This document shows positions 7,312-15,158 of a stretch of 36,488 bases of DNA, piece by piece. The DNA comes from an uncultured Verrucomicrobiota bacterium (GTDB taxonomy: Bacteria > Verrucomicrobiota > Kiritimatiellia > RFP12 > UBA3636): NCBI GenBank assembly GCA_946624575.1, contig CAMOSH010000015.1, positions 1 through 36,488 of the forward strand, read 5' to 3'. The notes below the pieces were generated by a model. It ran no database searches, was not told where the DNA came from, and was given only the letters and a program-made list of their open reading frames with translations. Both the position numbers and the translations under genes were made by a program. Within the stretch, counting starts at the first letter, position 1. Each line of letters opens with the position of its first letter.

Positions 7312-9084
7312 ATGAAGAAAACAACTAAACTCAACCTCGTGCTCGCAGCAGGCGCGATGCTTGCAACTGACACGATGGCGACGCAGATTGAGCGCGACTC
7401 CAATGCCCGAACCGTCATGCAGGAAGGGCGAACCGTCCTGATTTACGAAACGAACGGATCGTTCACCGTAACGGAACCGGGGACGATCGACATCCTTGCC
7501 GTCGGCGGCGGCGGTGGTGGCGGGGCGAGTACCGCCAACGGAACCGGAGGAGGCGGCGGAGGAGGAGGAGGCGTGGTTTACAAGACCTCCTTCACGGTCG
7601 AAGCTGGGACATACGACATCGTTGTCGGATCCGGCGGCGCGGTCGGCGACTTCAACGTCAACAGCGGCTGGGGCGGTCTTGGCGGCACGACGACCGTTTC
7701 GAGCAACGGGACGGCGCTTGTGACGGCCTACGGCGGTGGCGGCGGCGCGCGCCGTTCTACGGGCAACGACGGTCTCTCCGGTGCCAATGGCGCCTCCGGC
7801 GGCGGAGGCACGTATCGCAGCGGCTCCTCAATGTCAGGCGGAAACGCCATCTACGGGGCCAACGACAATCTCGGCAATGCCGGTGCGGCTCCGGGCGCCA
7901 ACCAGTATGCGCCCGGCGGCGGCGGCGGTGCCGGCGCGGCAGGAGGAACCGCCGGAGGGTACGCCTCCGCAAGCCACGGCGGTGACGGATATGTCTGCGC
8001 CATTCTGTCCGATGGCCTCTGCTATGGCGGTGGCGGTTCCGGAAGCCGCCTTGACACCGTGAACTTCACCGCGTACGGCGGCGAGGGCGGCGGTGGATCC
8101 TGTGTGCAGGGCGTTCCCTCTGCCGGCGAGGACGGAAAGGGCGGCGGCGGCGCCGGCGGCGCGCGCGGCGGCGCCGGCGTTGTGATTATCGCCTTCGCGA
8201 ACACCGTGAGCGATTCATCTTGGTTTGAATGCACTGGCGGCGACGAAGTGCTGACGAACAAGACCGCCAACGCAAAGGAGGAAGTCCGGATCTTCCGCCA
8301 AAACGGCACGTTGACCGTGACAAAACCCGGACGTATCGATGTCCTGCTGGTCGGCGGCGGCGGTGGCGGCGGTGCGCAGGATTCCAGCGACCGCGGCGGC
8401 GCCGGCGGCGGTGGCGGCGGCGTGGTTTACAAGACTTCGTATGCCGTCGTGGCGGGAACCTACGACGTCATTGTCGGCAATGGCGGCCAGGCTGGCGCTT
8501 TCGGCACGACTCGTGGCGGCGTCAATGGAGCCGGCGAAAATGGAAGCACCACCGCGCTTTCTTCCGGCGGGATGGCGCTCGTCGAGGCATACGGCGGCGG
8601 CGGCGGCGCGCCCCGGAGCGCCAGCAATGACGGCGGCCGCAGCGGTCTCGACGGCGCGAGCGGAGGCGGCTCGTCGTACCACTCCAGCGGCACGACTGCC
8701 GGCAAGGCCATTTACGGTGCAGAAGGCAATCTTGGGAACGATGGGGCTGTCGGCACGGGGCAGTACGCGCCCGGTGGCGGTGGTGGAGCCGGTGCCGCTG
8801 GCGGCAACGGCGGATCGGACTGCCGCGTCGGTGGCGACGGTGTGGAGATTGGCATTGTTGCGTCCGGAACGTACTATGGCGGCGGCGGGGCTGGCGTCCG
8901 CATCAACGGCTCGCCGACAATCGCGGGCGGCGAAGGTGGCGGCGGAAAGTGCCTTGCCGGTGTTGGGCAACCCGGCGAGGATGGCAAAGGCGGCGGCGGA
9001 GCCGGCGGCGCGGCTGGCGGCAGTGGCATATTCATCGTCCGCTACAAATTGAAGCCAAATGCAACGGTAATTTACATGCGGTAA
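7312..9084 (+). CDS. Glycine-rich surface protein with two tandem domains
   Basis: 590 residues with an apparent signal peptide (M-K-K-T-T-K-L-N-L-V-L-A-A-G-A-M-L-A-T). Two related domains of about 250 residues follow: residues 42-295 start Y-E-T-N-G-S-F-T-V-T-E-P-G and residues 325-578 start F-R-Q-N-G-T-L-T-V-T-K-P-G. Each then has a long Gly run, V-V-Y-K-T-S, Y-G-G-G-G-G, and a closing G-E-D-G-K-G-G-G-G-A-G-G. This fits the glycine-rich domain family (Gly_rich_2-like) of phage-tail and bacterial surface proteins. It ends V-I-Y-M-R, like two other secreted proteins here. A strong AAGGAG (7301-7306) lies five bases before ATG. It is probably an adhesin or matrix protein of the GH5 cluster; function unproven. 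Confidence 0.8.
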   Translation: MKKTTKLNLVLAAGAMLATDTMATQIERDSNARTVMQEGRTVLIYETNGSFTVTEPGTIDILAVGGGGGGGASTANGTGGGGGGGGGVVYKTSFTVEAGTYDIVVGSGGAVGDFNVNSGWGGLGGTTTVSSNGTALVTAYGGGGGARRSTGNDGLSGANGASGGGGTYRSGSSMSGGNAIYGANDNLGNAGAAPGANQYAPGGGGGAGAAGGTAGGYASASHGGDGYVCAILSDGLCYGGGGSGSRLDTVNFTAYGGEGGGGSCVQGVPSAGEDGKGGGGAGGARGGAGVVIIAFANTVSDSSWFECTGGDEVLTNKTANAKEEVRIFRQNGTLTVTKPGRIDVLLVGGGGGGGAQDSSDRGGAGGGGGGVVYKTSYAVVAGTYDVIVGNGGQAGAFGTTRGGVNGAGENGSTTALSSGGMALVEAYGGGGGAPRSASNDGGRSGLDGASGGGSSYHSSGTTAGKAIYGAEGNLGNDGAVGTGQYAPGGGGGAGAAGGNGGSDCRVGGDGVEIGIVASGTYYGGGGAGVRINGSPTIAGGEGGGGKCLAGVGQPGEDGKGGGGAGGAAGGSGIFIVRYKLKPNATVIYMR

Positions 9085-9093
9085 CGCCCGCCG

Positions 9094-9714
9094 ATGAAAA
9101 TTCTTTTCCAGGGTGATTCCATCACCGATTGCGGCCGTCGCACTGGCGGCGGCTGCGGCTACGAGAAGGACGAGGTCGGCCCCGGTTATCCGGGGCTAAT
9201 CAAGTCACGCGTCCTTCGTGACAATCCAGAGCGCGATGACATCGAGTTCGTCAACCGGGCAATCACAGGCTCAAGGATTGTCGATCTCTACGCCCGATGG
9301 CGCATCGACGCGCTTAATCTGGCACCTGACATCCTTTCAATCCTCGTGGGCGTGAACGACAGCTACCACGAGGCGGATGGCAACGGCGTGGAGCCGGAGC
9401 GCGCCGAACGCATCTACCGGGAACTCCTCGCCTGGACGAAACAGGCGCTGCCTTCGGTGCGGCTTGTCATTCTCGAACCCTTCACGTTCCCCTTCGGCAT
9501 GGCGGAGAAATACGCTGCCGAGGTCGCAATCCGCGCCGCCTACACGCGGCGTCTGGCCGAGGAGTTCGGCGCGACATTCATCCCGCTGCAAAGCCTCTTC
9601 AACGAGGTCTGCCGCACGTCGAGGCCGGAACACTGGTCGCCCGACGGCGCACATCTCACCCCTGCCGGCCACCAGCTCGTCGCCGATGCCTGGCTCGAAG
9701 CGGTGAAAATCTGA
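9094..9714 (+). CDS. SGNH/GDSL-family hydrolase, probable carbohydrate esterase
   Basis: 206 residues, no signal peptide, so cytoplasmic. Block I is F-Q-G-D-S-I-T-D with nucleophile Ser9; block III is G-V-N-D with Asn88; block V is S-P-D-G-A-H-L-T with Asp184 and His187, giving a full Ser-Asp-His triad. Members of this type often remove acetyl groups from xylan or rhamnogalacturonan oligosaccharides. The gene starts 9 bp after the glycine-rich gene and ends 19 bp before the GH127 gene, so it is part of an operon, and deacetylation of imported oligosaccharides is the inferred role. Confidence 0.87.
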   Translation: MKILFQGDSITDCGRRTGGGCGYEKDEVGPGYPGLIKSRVLRDNPERDDIEFVNRAITGSRIVDLYARWRIDALNLAPDILSILVGVNDSYHEADGNGVEPERAERIYRELLAWTKQALPSVRLVILEPFTFPFGMAEKYAAEVAIRAAYTRRLAEEFGATFIPLQSLFNEVCRTSRPEHWSPDGAHLTPAGHQLVADAWLEAVKI

Positions 9715-9733
9715 CTTTGCCATTTGTCATATC

Positions 9734-11641
9734 ATGAACCCCCAGCGAATCCACGGACTCAAAGTCCCGGCGGCAATGGAAATGCTGCGCCCCGGCGAGG
9801 TGAAGCCGCGAGGCTGGCTGCGCGATTGGTGCGTCACGGCCCGCAACGGCTACATCTCGCGCATGGATGAAATCGACCAGGCCTTCCCGCGCGCCTGGAA
9901 CGTCGATTTCCAGCCGCGCGGCAAGTTCCTGGACTGGGGCGACCCGGACAGGGGCGCCTGGTGCGCCGAGGGCGGCGCCTACTGGTTCGAGGGGCTTGTG
10001 CGCCTCGCATGGGAACTCGACGACGCGGAACTGAAGGATATGGCCCGCCGCCGCCTCGAACCGCTTTTGGAGCGGATGCACCCCAAGGCGATTGGCTTCG
10101 TCCACTGGCTCGACCGCGACAATCAGGCGCAGATGAAGGAGGTCGCGGATGCCAACCACGGATTCATAGTCGGGGCAAGCGGCCGCACGACGCGCGCAGT
10201 CATGGCCTACTGGGAGGCGACCGGTGACGAACGCGCCCTCCGTGCGCTACGCTGGTGCCTCGACGACCCGCGCTTTTATTTTCTCGGCAATCCCGTTACC
10301 CTCCCCGCGCCAGCCATCGACACCTGGCGGTATTGCGGCGACGAAAAACTGGCGGGCGCAATAGACAACTTTTTCGCGACCCCCAACGATCCCTCGCGTT
10401 GGCCAGTAGCGCGCTACGGGTTGCCCGTGGCGCATGAGGGCATCCGCATGCGCGCCCGTAACGACAAGGATCCCAACCATGACTGGCCGTGGCAACTGCA
10501 GCACGGAGTCCTTTCCTATGAAAGTCTCCTGTCGTTCGCAAAGGGAACGGCATGGACTGGCGACCCAAAGTGGCTCGCCAACGCCTGCGCCTGGCTCGAT
10601 TTCTTCGAGACGCGTACCCGTCAGCCGCACGGCGTCACAGTAGCCGACGAGCAATACGGATGGCCGGGGCCATTGCGCGGTACCGAGACATGCGTCGTCG
10701 CCGGCGACATTTTATTGAATGCGACGATGGCATCCCTCACGGGCGAAGGACGTTTCGGCGACCACGTTGAGCAATCCTTCTTCAACGCCGCCCCGGCGTG
10801 CGTCGCGCGCGACTTCATGCACCATGTCTATTTCCAGACGCCCAACCGTTCAAATGGCGACGTGGAATTCTTCGCCGGCCCCCACGCGACCGGCGGCAAG
10901 GGCGGATCGTTCAAGCGCAAGCACTGGCCGCTCTGCTGTACCGCTGCCATCACGCGCATCTTGCCTGGATTCGTGCAGTGGATGTGGATGAAGCCCAAGG
11001 ACGGCGGCCTCGCCGCCGTCCTCTACGCGCCGAACACGCTGGAGACGGATGTCGGCGGCATCGCCGTCCGCATCGAGACGCGCACCGACTACCCCTTTGG
11101 CGAAACGCTGGAAATGGCCGTCAATCCGGCGAAGCCCGTCTGCTTCCCGCTGAAACTGCGAATCCCGGGATGGTGTGCGAACCCAATCATAGCCGTGAAC
11201 GGCAGTGCGGGCGCGACAAGCGCGCCCCTCCCCGTGGGTGGCGATGGCTTCGCGACAGTCGAGCGCGAATGGCGCGCGGGCGACACGGTTTCGCTCCGCT
11301 TCCCGATGGCGCCGCGCGTTGAGACGATGCGCGACTACAACGACGGCGGAAGGCCATACTGCTCGCTCTCGCTGGGGCCGCTCCTCTTCGCGCGTGGCCT
11401 CGCCGAAATCGACGAAAACACGCCGCAACCGGGCCAGCGTACCGACTGGCGGCTCGATTCCTGGCGCGTCCTCGATGGCGCGAAAGTCCTCCGGGACGCC
11501 ATGCCTCGCTTCTGGGACTGGCCGCTCGCCTCCCCTCTGCGCATTCGCGCCAAGGCGGCGGATGGTTCGCCGCTAGAACTCGTTCCTTACGGCTGCGCCA
11601 AGCTTCGTGTTTCAATGTTCCCCGATGAGGCGGGAAAGTGA
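9734..11641 (+). CDS. GH127-type beta-L-arabinofuranosidase (DUF1680 family)
   Basis: 635 residues, no signal peptide. The (alpha/alpha)6 barrel is followed by beta domains. The zinc-thiolate site known from HypBA1 (Glu338, Cys340, Cys417, Cys418) is matched by Glu318 and Cys320 in G-T-E-T-C and Cys401-Cys402 in L-C-C-T-A-A; Glu306 in A-D-E-Q-Y-G is a candidate acid/base. The C-terminal part has the family-like L-R-I-P-G-W-C and G-P-L-L-F-A-R-G. Expected reaction: release of beta-L-arabinofuranose from oligosaccharides, in the cytoplasm. Its last codons (Y-G-C-A-K-L-R-V-S-M-F-P-D-E-A-G) reappear as an orphan piece at 12972-13043. Related families such as GH146 cannot be excluded. Confidence 0.85.
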   Translation: MNPQRIHGLKVPAAMEMLRPGEVKPRGWLRDWCVTARNGYISRMDEIDQAFPRAWNVDFQPRGKFLDWGDPDRGAWCAEGGAYWFEGLVRLAWELDDAELKDMARRRLEPLLERMHPKAIGFVHWLDRDNQAQMKEVADANHGFIVGASGRTTRAVMAYWEATGDERALRALRWCLDDPRFYFLGNPVTLPAPAIDTWRYCGDEKLAGAIDNFFATPNDPSRWPVARYGLPVAHEGIRMRARNDKDPNHDWPWQLQHGVLSYESLLSFAKGTAWTGDPKWLANACAWLDFFETRTRQPHGVTVADEQYGWPGPLRGTETCVVAGDILLNATMASLTGEGRFGDHVEQSFFNAAPACVARDFMHHVYFQTPNRSNGDVEFFAGPHATGGKGGSFKRKHWPLCCTAAITRILPGFVQWMWMKPKDGGLAAVLYAPNTLETDVGGIAVRIETRTDYPFGETLEMAVNPAKPVCFPLKLRIPGWCANPIIAVNGSAGATSAPLPVGGDGFATVEREWRAGDTVSLRFPMAPRVETMRDYNDGGRPYCSLSLGPLLFARGLAEIDENTPQPGQRTDWRLDSWRVLDGAKVLRDAMPRFWDWPLASPLRIRAKAADGSPLELVPYGCAKLRVSMFPDEAGK

Positions 11642-11653
11642 AAGAGTCTTCGA

Positions 11654-12976
11654 ATGAATACAACTGACGGAGATGCTATTGCGGTGACAGCCGATCCCGT
11701 GTGGGTGAAGGTCGCGGCGGCGGGTTCCCTTCCCGCCGCGAAGGGCGCAGCGGACTTTGTCTGCCCCGGCGAGCACGACGAGGAGACGCTTCAGGCGGCC
11801 ATCGACCGATGCGCCGCCGACGGACGCGACCTCTTTCTCTTCGACGGCATCTACCATGTCGATTCGTTCCGCGAGTGGCCCGACGGCGGGCCTCGCGCCG
11901 CATTGCGCATCCCCGTCATGCTCCGTCATCTCACGATCCGCGGCCAGAAGTTCTTCCAGGCGGGGCACGGCACCATCCCGGACGACAAGACGGATTGTCG
12001 GAACGGGGCAATCCTATACGTCCGCAAGCCGGTGTGGGATACCGCCGGCGAGGGCGTGCCGTCCGTCTTGCGCGGCGAACGCACGGAAGTCGCCTCGCAG
12101 AACGGCGCGGGCCTGTCGATTGAAAACGTCTCGGTGTTCATCTGCGACACGGAGCATCCGGCGCGATGCGTCGATCTGCGCTGGACCGACTCAGCCCAAG
12201 TGCGGAACATGCGGCTCTACGGTTTTGGATACCGCGCCATGAACGGGGACTCCCACCCGTGGAAGAAATTCGGCCCGCTTCCGATGCCGCACATCGACGC
12301 CATCGGCCTCACCATGACGAGCGGGAGCAACCTCCCCGTGTCGCGCTTCGACAACATTGTCGCCACCGGATTCGGACAGGGATTCCAGGCGGGCGGGGAG
12401 CACGTCATCTGCAACGACTGTCTCGCGTCGAAGGGCCTCTACGGCTGGACGTTCGGCAACTACGAATACGCCCGGGGCGCATTCAACCACCCCATCGTCC
12501 TCGTGAACTGCGGCGACGAGGAAAACGTCCACATGCCTCTCTTCGGCGCGGCCCGCGAAATCGGGCGGGACGGTGTTTTGCCGCCGCGCAGGCAATCCGT
12601 CACGATGATCGGCTGCAATTTCGAGCGCATGGAGCATCTCACGATAGGCGGCAAGCTCGGCGACGGAATGCGGGAGACGGTGCCCGGAACGTGGCGCGGC
12701 TGGATTGAATACACCCTGATGCCGCGCGAAGGTTCCCCAAACGCCGTCGATTTTCCCGTCTGGGAAAACGACGGGAGCGGCGTCGGCTTCGAGACCGTGA
12801 ACCTCGCGCACAAGCCCGGCGGCACCTCGGAAGAGCGGCGCTCGTACGCCCCGCATCTGTGGCAGCGGTATTTCGACACGGACCTCGGAAAACTTCTCGT
12901 CTGCACAGACCCCGTGAAGCGCCTCTGGGTGGATGCCCTTGGCAACACCGCCGATGCCAACCGCACTCCCTCTTGA
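11654..12976 (+). CDS. Right-handed beta-helix (pectate-lyase-like) protein
   Basis: 440 residues without a signal peptide. The start (residues 35-70: C-P-G-E-H-D-E-E-T-L-Q-A-A-I-D-R-C, then F-L-F-D-G-I-Y-H-V) resembles the N-cap of pectate-lyase-superfamily helices, and the middle has rung-like segments (L-S-I-E-N-V-S-V-F, F-D-N-I-V-A-T-G, V-T-M-I-G-C-N-F). I see no diagnostic catalytic set, so it may be a lyase, hydrolase or binding protein. It follows GH127 by 12 bp and precedes a beta-propeller glycosidase, so a role on an arabinose-containing oligosaccharide is likely. A cytoplasmic location is unusual for this fold. Confidence 0.7.
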   Translation: MNTTDGDAIAVTADPVWVKVAAAGSLPAAKGAADFVCPGEHDEETLQAAIDRCAADGRDLFLFDGIYHVDSFREWPDGGPRAALRIPVMLRHLTIRGQKFFQAGHGTIPDDKTDCRNGAILYVRKPVWDTAGEGVPSVLRGERTEVASQNGAGLSIENVSVFICDTEHPARCVDLRWTDSAQVRNMRLYGFGYRAMNGDSHPWKKFGPLPMPHIDAIGLTMTSGSNLPVSRFDNIVATGFGQGFQAGGEHVICNDCLASKGLYGWTFGNYEYARGAFNHPIVLVNCGDEENVHMPLFGAAREIGRDGVLPPRRQSVTMIGCNFERMEHLTIGGKLGDGMRETVPGTWRGWIEYTLMPREGSPNAVDFPVWENDGSGVGFETVNLAHKPGGTSEERRSYAPHLWQRYFDTDLGKLLVCTDPVKRLWVDALGNTADANRTPS

Positions 12977-13043
12977 ACATATCCCCTACGACTGCGCCAA
13001 GCTGTGCGTCTCCATGTTCCCCGACGAGGCGGGGAGGCAATGA
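12972..13043 (+). pseudogene. Orphan C-terminus of a second GH127 gene
   Basis: 24 codons ending in TGA read L-E-H-I-P-Y-D-C-A-K-L-C-V-S-M-F-P-D-E-A-G-R-Q, nearly the end of the intact GH127 (14 of 16 residues identical over Y-x-C to A-G). The piece overlaps the stop of the beta-helix gene, and its stop overlaps the ATG of the next gene (ATGA). It looks like the scar of a deleted GH127 paralogue, and it now supplies the GGGGAGG before the next start. Confidence 0.75.
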
Positions 13044-14068
13044 ACGACATGAACCTTCAGTCCATCTACGAAGAAGTCAGAACGCCATTCAAGGCGGGCA
13101 TGGTCCTTGCGCCCGAAGAGGGCGAAATGCTTGACAACCCGATGGTGTTTCGCCATGGCGGCGCCTGGTTCATGATGTTCATCCGCTTCGACGGAAGGGG
13201 CTACGAGACGCACCTCGCCAAGTCCGACGACCTTCTGCGCTGGACGCGCCTCGGCTGCATCTTCCGGCGCGGCGCGCAAGGGCAGTGGGATTCTTCCCAG
13301 GCCGACGGCTGGCCGGTGCTTGTGGACACGCGCTGGGACGGGCCGAACACGCTGAACAAGTTTGCCGGACGATACTGGATGATGTATCTTGGCGGCTCGG
13401 CGGACGGTTATGAAACCGATCCGCTCTCCACGGGCGTCGCCTGGACGGAAGACCCTTCGGCAGTCCGCGAATGGACGCGCTGCGAGGGCAACCCCGTGCT
13501 GTGTCCCACCGATGCGGATGCGCGCGCTTTTGAGGGCAAGACCATCTACAAGCACTTTACCGTCGACGACCCGACGCGCTCGTGCGGCGGCCGGTTCGTG
13601 AACTTCTACAACGCCAAGCCGCGTGATGTCTGGCGCGAAACAATCGGCATGGCCGTCTCCGACGACATGCTGCACTGGCGGCGGGTTGGCGACGGCCCCG
13701 TCATCGAAAACGGCGATCCCACGAAGCATTCCGTTTCCGGCGACCCGATGATCCAGCGCATCGGCGACATGTGGGTGATGTTCTACTTTGGCTACAAGTG
13801 GCGGGATGATGTCGAAGGCGCCTTCGACACCTTCGCCTGTTCGCGCGACCTGCTCCATTGGACGAAGTGGGAAGGGGATCCGCTTGTGCGGCCCTCGGAA
13901 TCCTTTGACGCGATTCACGCCCACAAGCCCTGGGTGCTGAAGCACGACGGCACTGTCTATCACTGGTATTGCGCCGTTTCGCGCCGGAACGGCCGCGAGG
14001 TGCGCGGCATCGCCCTCGCCATGTCTGAGCTACCGGCGCATCACGACCTTGAAAATGAAACTACGTGA
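13040..14068 (+). CDS. Beta-propeller glycosidase-like protein (GH43/GH32/GH130 fold)
   Basis: 342 residues from ATG 13040; no signal peptide. Repeated blade motifs are visible: D-N-P-M-V-F-R-H-G-G-A-W-F-M-M-F, S-D-D-L-L-R-W-T-R-L-G, S-D-D-M-L-H-W-R-R-V-G, G-D-P-M-I-Q-R-I-G-D-M-W-V-M-F-Y-F and S-R-D-L-L-H-W-T-K-W. This S-x-D-L-x-x-W pattern is typical of five-bladed propeller glycosidases, many acting on arabinosides, xylosides or mannosides. The exact family and the catalytic acids are not certain. GGGGAGG lies just before the start. The first in-frame ATG at 13004 is rejected because that stretch is the GH127 relic in another frame. Confidence 0.72.
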   Translation: MNDMNLQSIYEEVRTPFKAGMVLAPEEGEMLDNPMVFRHGGAWFMMFIRFDGRGYETHLAKSDDLLRWTRLGCIFRRGAQGQWDSSQADGWPVLVDTRWDGPNTLNKFAGRYWMMYLGGSADGYETDPLSTGVAWTEDPSAVREWTRCEGNPVLCPTDADARAFEGKTIYKHFTVDDPTRSCGGRFVNFYNAKPRDVWRETIGMAVSDDMLHWRRVGDGPVIENGDPTKHSVSGDPMIQRIGDMWVMFYFGYKWRDDVEGAFDTFACSRDLLHWTKWEGDPLVRPSESFDAIHAHKPWVLKHDGTVYHWYCAVSRRNGREVRGIALAMSELPAHHDLENETT

Positions 14069-14511
14069 CATACGCGACTTCGGCGGATATTCGAACACAG
14101 CGGCAGTCCCCATTGGCGACGGCATTCACGACGACACGTGGACGAGCGGGCAGACGACCACTTCTGGTATGGACGCGATTCTCCGCGCCAATCCCGACGC
14201 CGACGTTCGGGCAATCACGACGCTTGCGAGCGGAAGGAACGGCAAGCACGTGAAGCCGACGGAAAAGCAGTTGACTTCGGTTCTGGAAAAGAGTAGTTTC
14301 GGCGATGTCAAGGAACTCAACGAATTTCTCGGATATGACATCCGAAGGGCAACAGGAAGCGAACTCCATGGATACGTCCTTAACGGGCGCTCCGGCCCCG
14401 ACGGCATCCGCGAACGGTTCGGCGCGCCCGGAGTGGGCCGTCAAAATGAAAGCGGAAGCGGACTCGATCATGGCGGAGTTGGATCAGCTCTACGCGGCGG
14501 AAGCGAAGTAG
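14049..14511 (+). pseudogene. Composite gene debris with a pectate-lyase-like start
   Basis: From ATG 14049 (overlapping the previous gene's end by 20 bp) the first 30 residues (R-D-I-R-D-F-G-G, then G-D-G-I-H-D-D-T) resemble the N-terminal motif of pectate-lyase-superfamily proteins. The match stops abruptly at T-W-T-S-G-Q. Next comes a stretch with K-P-T-E-K-Q-L-T-S-V-L-E-K-S-S-F-G-D, which I do not recognise. After about 14400 the coding-like signal (GC at third codon positions) moves to another frame, ending A-E-L-D-Q-L-Y-A-A-E-A-K at 14511. The first frame stays open to 14561, but its end looks non-coding. Best read as a frameshifted chimera of at least two fragments; a short functional gene is possible. 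Confidence 0.4.
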
Positions 14512-14826
14512 TCCCCGGTTCTGTCAACCCCGCTTCGCCCGCCGTCCTCCGATTCGGCTAGGAAACGCCTCCGGACCGCACCGAATTCCACGTAAATAAC
14601 TTCTTTAAAATCAACGGAATGTTTCGCGAGAATTCGGTCGATTTTGCTTGAAGGGATTTTATGCATTTTACGAACTTCATGTTGCATATTGCATAAAACG
14701 ATCCGCCGCATGCAAATCAGAAGACAAATCGAAGGGCGGCAATAAAACGCCATTGCTTGGATTCTGAGGGGCGGATATCCGGGATTTCTACCGCGTCTCC
14801 AACGGCGTCGAAGTCCCGCGCCTCTG
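14512..14826. other. Gap without a supported gene; AT-rich with an inverted repeat
   Basis: About 315 bp richer in A/T than the neighbourhood. It contains TTTTATGCA (14657-14665) and TGCATAAAA (14690-14698), a perfect 9-bp inverted repeat. On the minus strand a short reading from 14666 (M-H-K-I-P-S-S-K-I-D-R-I-L-A-K-H) looks protein-like for about 35 residues and vaguely recalls BrnT-type toxins, then turns into unlikely sequence; I treat it as a possible relic only. Confidence 0.4.
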
Positions 14827-15153
14827 TCAGCGTCGCCGGATGGCACGGGCGGCGGCGAGGCCGGAAGCTCGGTCGCGGCATTCGATCCGGTAGCTGCCGT
14901 CGGGGTCGTCGAGGTTCGTCGCAAAGCGCGCGGTGCAGACGCCGTCCTTGGCCGCCATCCACCCTCCGCCGATTTCCTTTCCGGTTGCGTCGAGGAGCCG
15001 CATCTCGACGGGCAGCAGCGCGCCCACCGGATTGCCGTCCGCGCCAAGCACCCGGAACGTCGCCTCGAACTCCCCGCCGCGTTCCACCGCATCGGGCGCC
15101 GAGACTTCCACGCTCGCGATGCGCTGTGGCAGGACAGACCTCGATGGGGCCAT
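14827..15153 (-). pseudogene. Orphan Ig-like (macroglobulin-type) C-terminal domain
   Basis: 108 residues with alternating beta-strand pattern: I-A-S-V-E-V-S-A-P-D-A-V-E-R-G-G-E-F, V-L-G-A-D-G-N-P-V-G-A, D-P-D-G-S-Y-R-I-E-C-R-D. This looks like the last Ig-fold domain of a large secreted glycosidase or alpha-macroglobulin-like protein, not a free-standing protein: it has no signal peptide and no other domain. It starts six bases after the stop of the AAA-ATPase-like gene on the same strand, so it may still be transcribed. Most likely the tail of a gene whose front was replaced. Confidence 0.55.
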
Positions 15154-15158
15154 GCGTC

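Noticed and set aside
5973-7418. 481-residue minus-strand open frame
   Set aside because: Antisense of the GH5 gene; V/R/D-rich composition typical of the complementary strand of GC-rich genes.
14490-14666. Minus-strand 58-residue reading with a BrnT-like stretch (R-I-L-A-K-H-S-V-D-F-K-E-V)
   Set aside because: Only about 20 residues look like the family, the rest is unlikely sequence, no BrnA partner is present, and it overlaps the end of another fragment.
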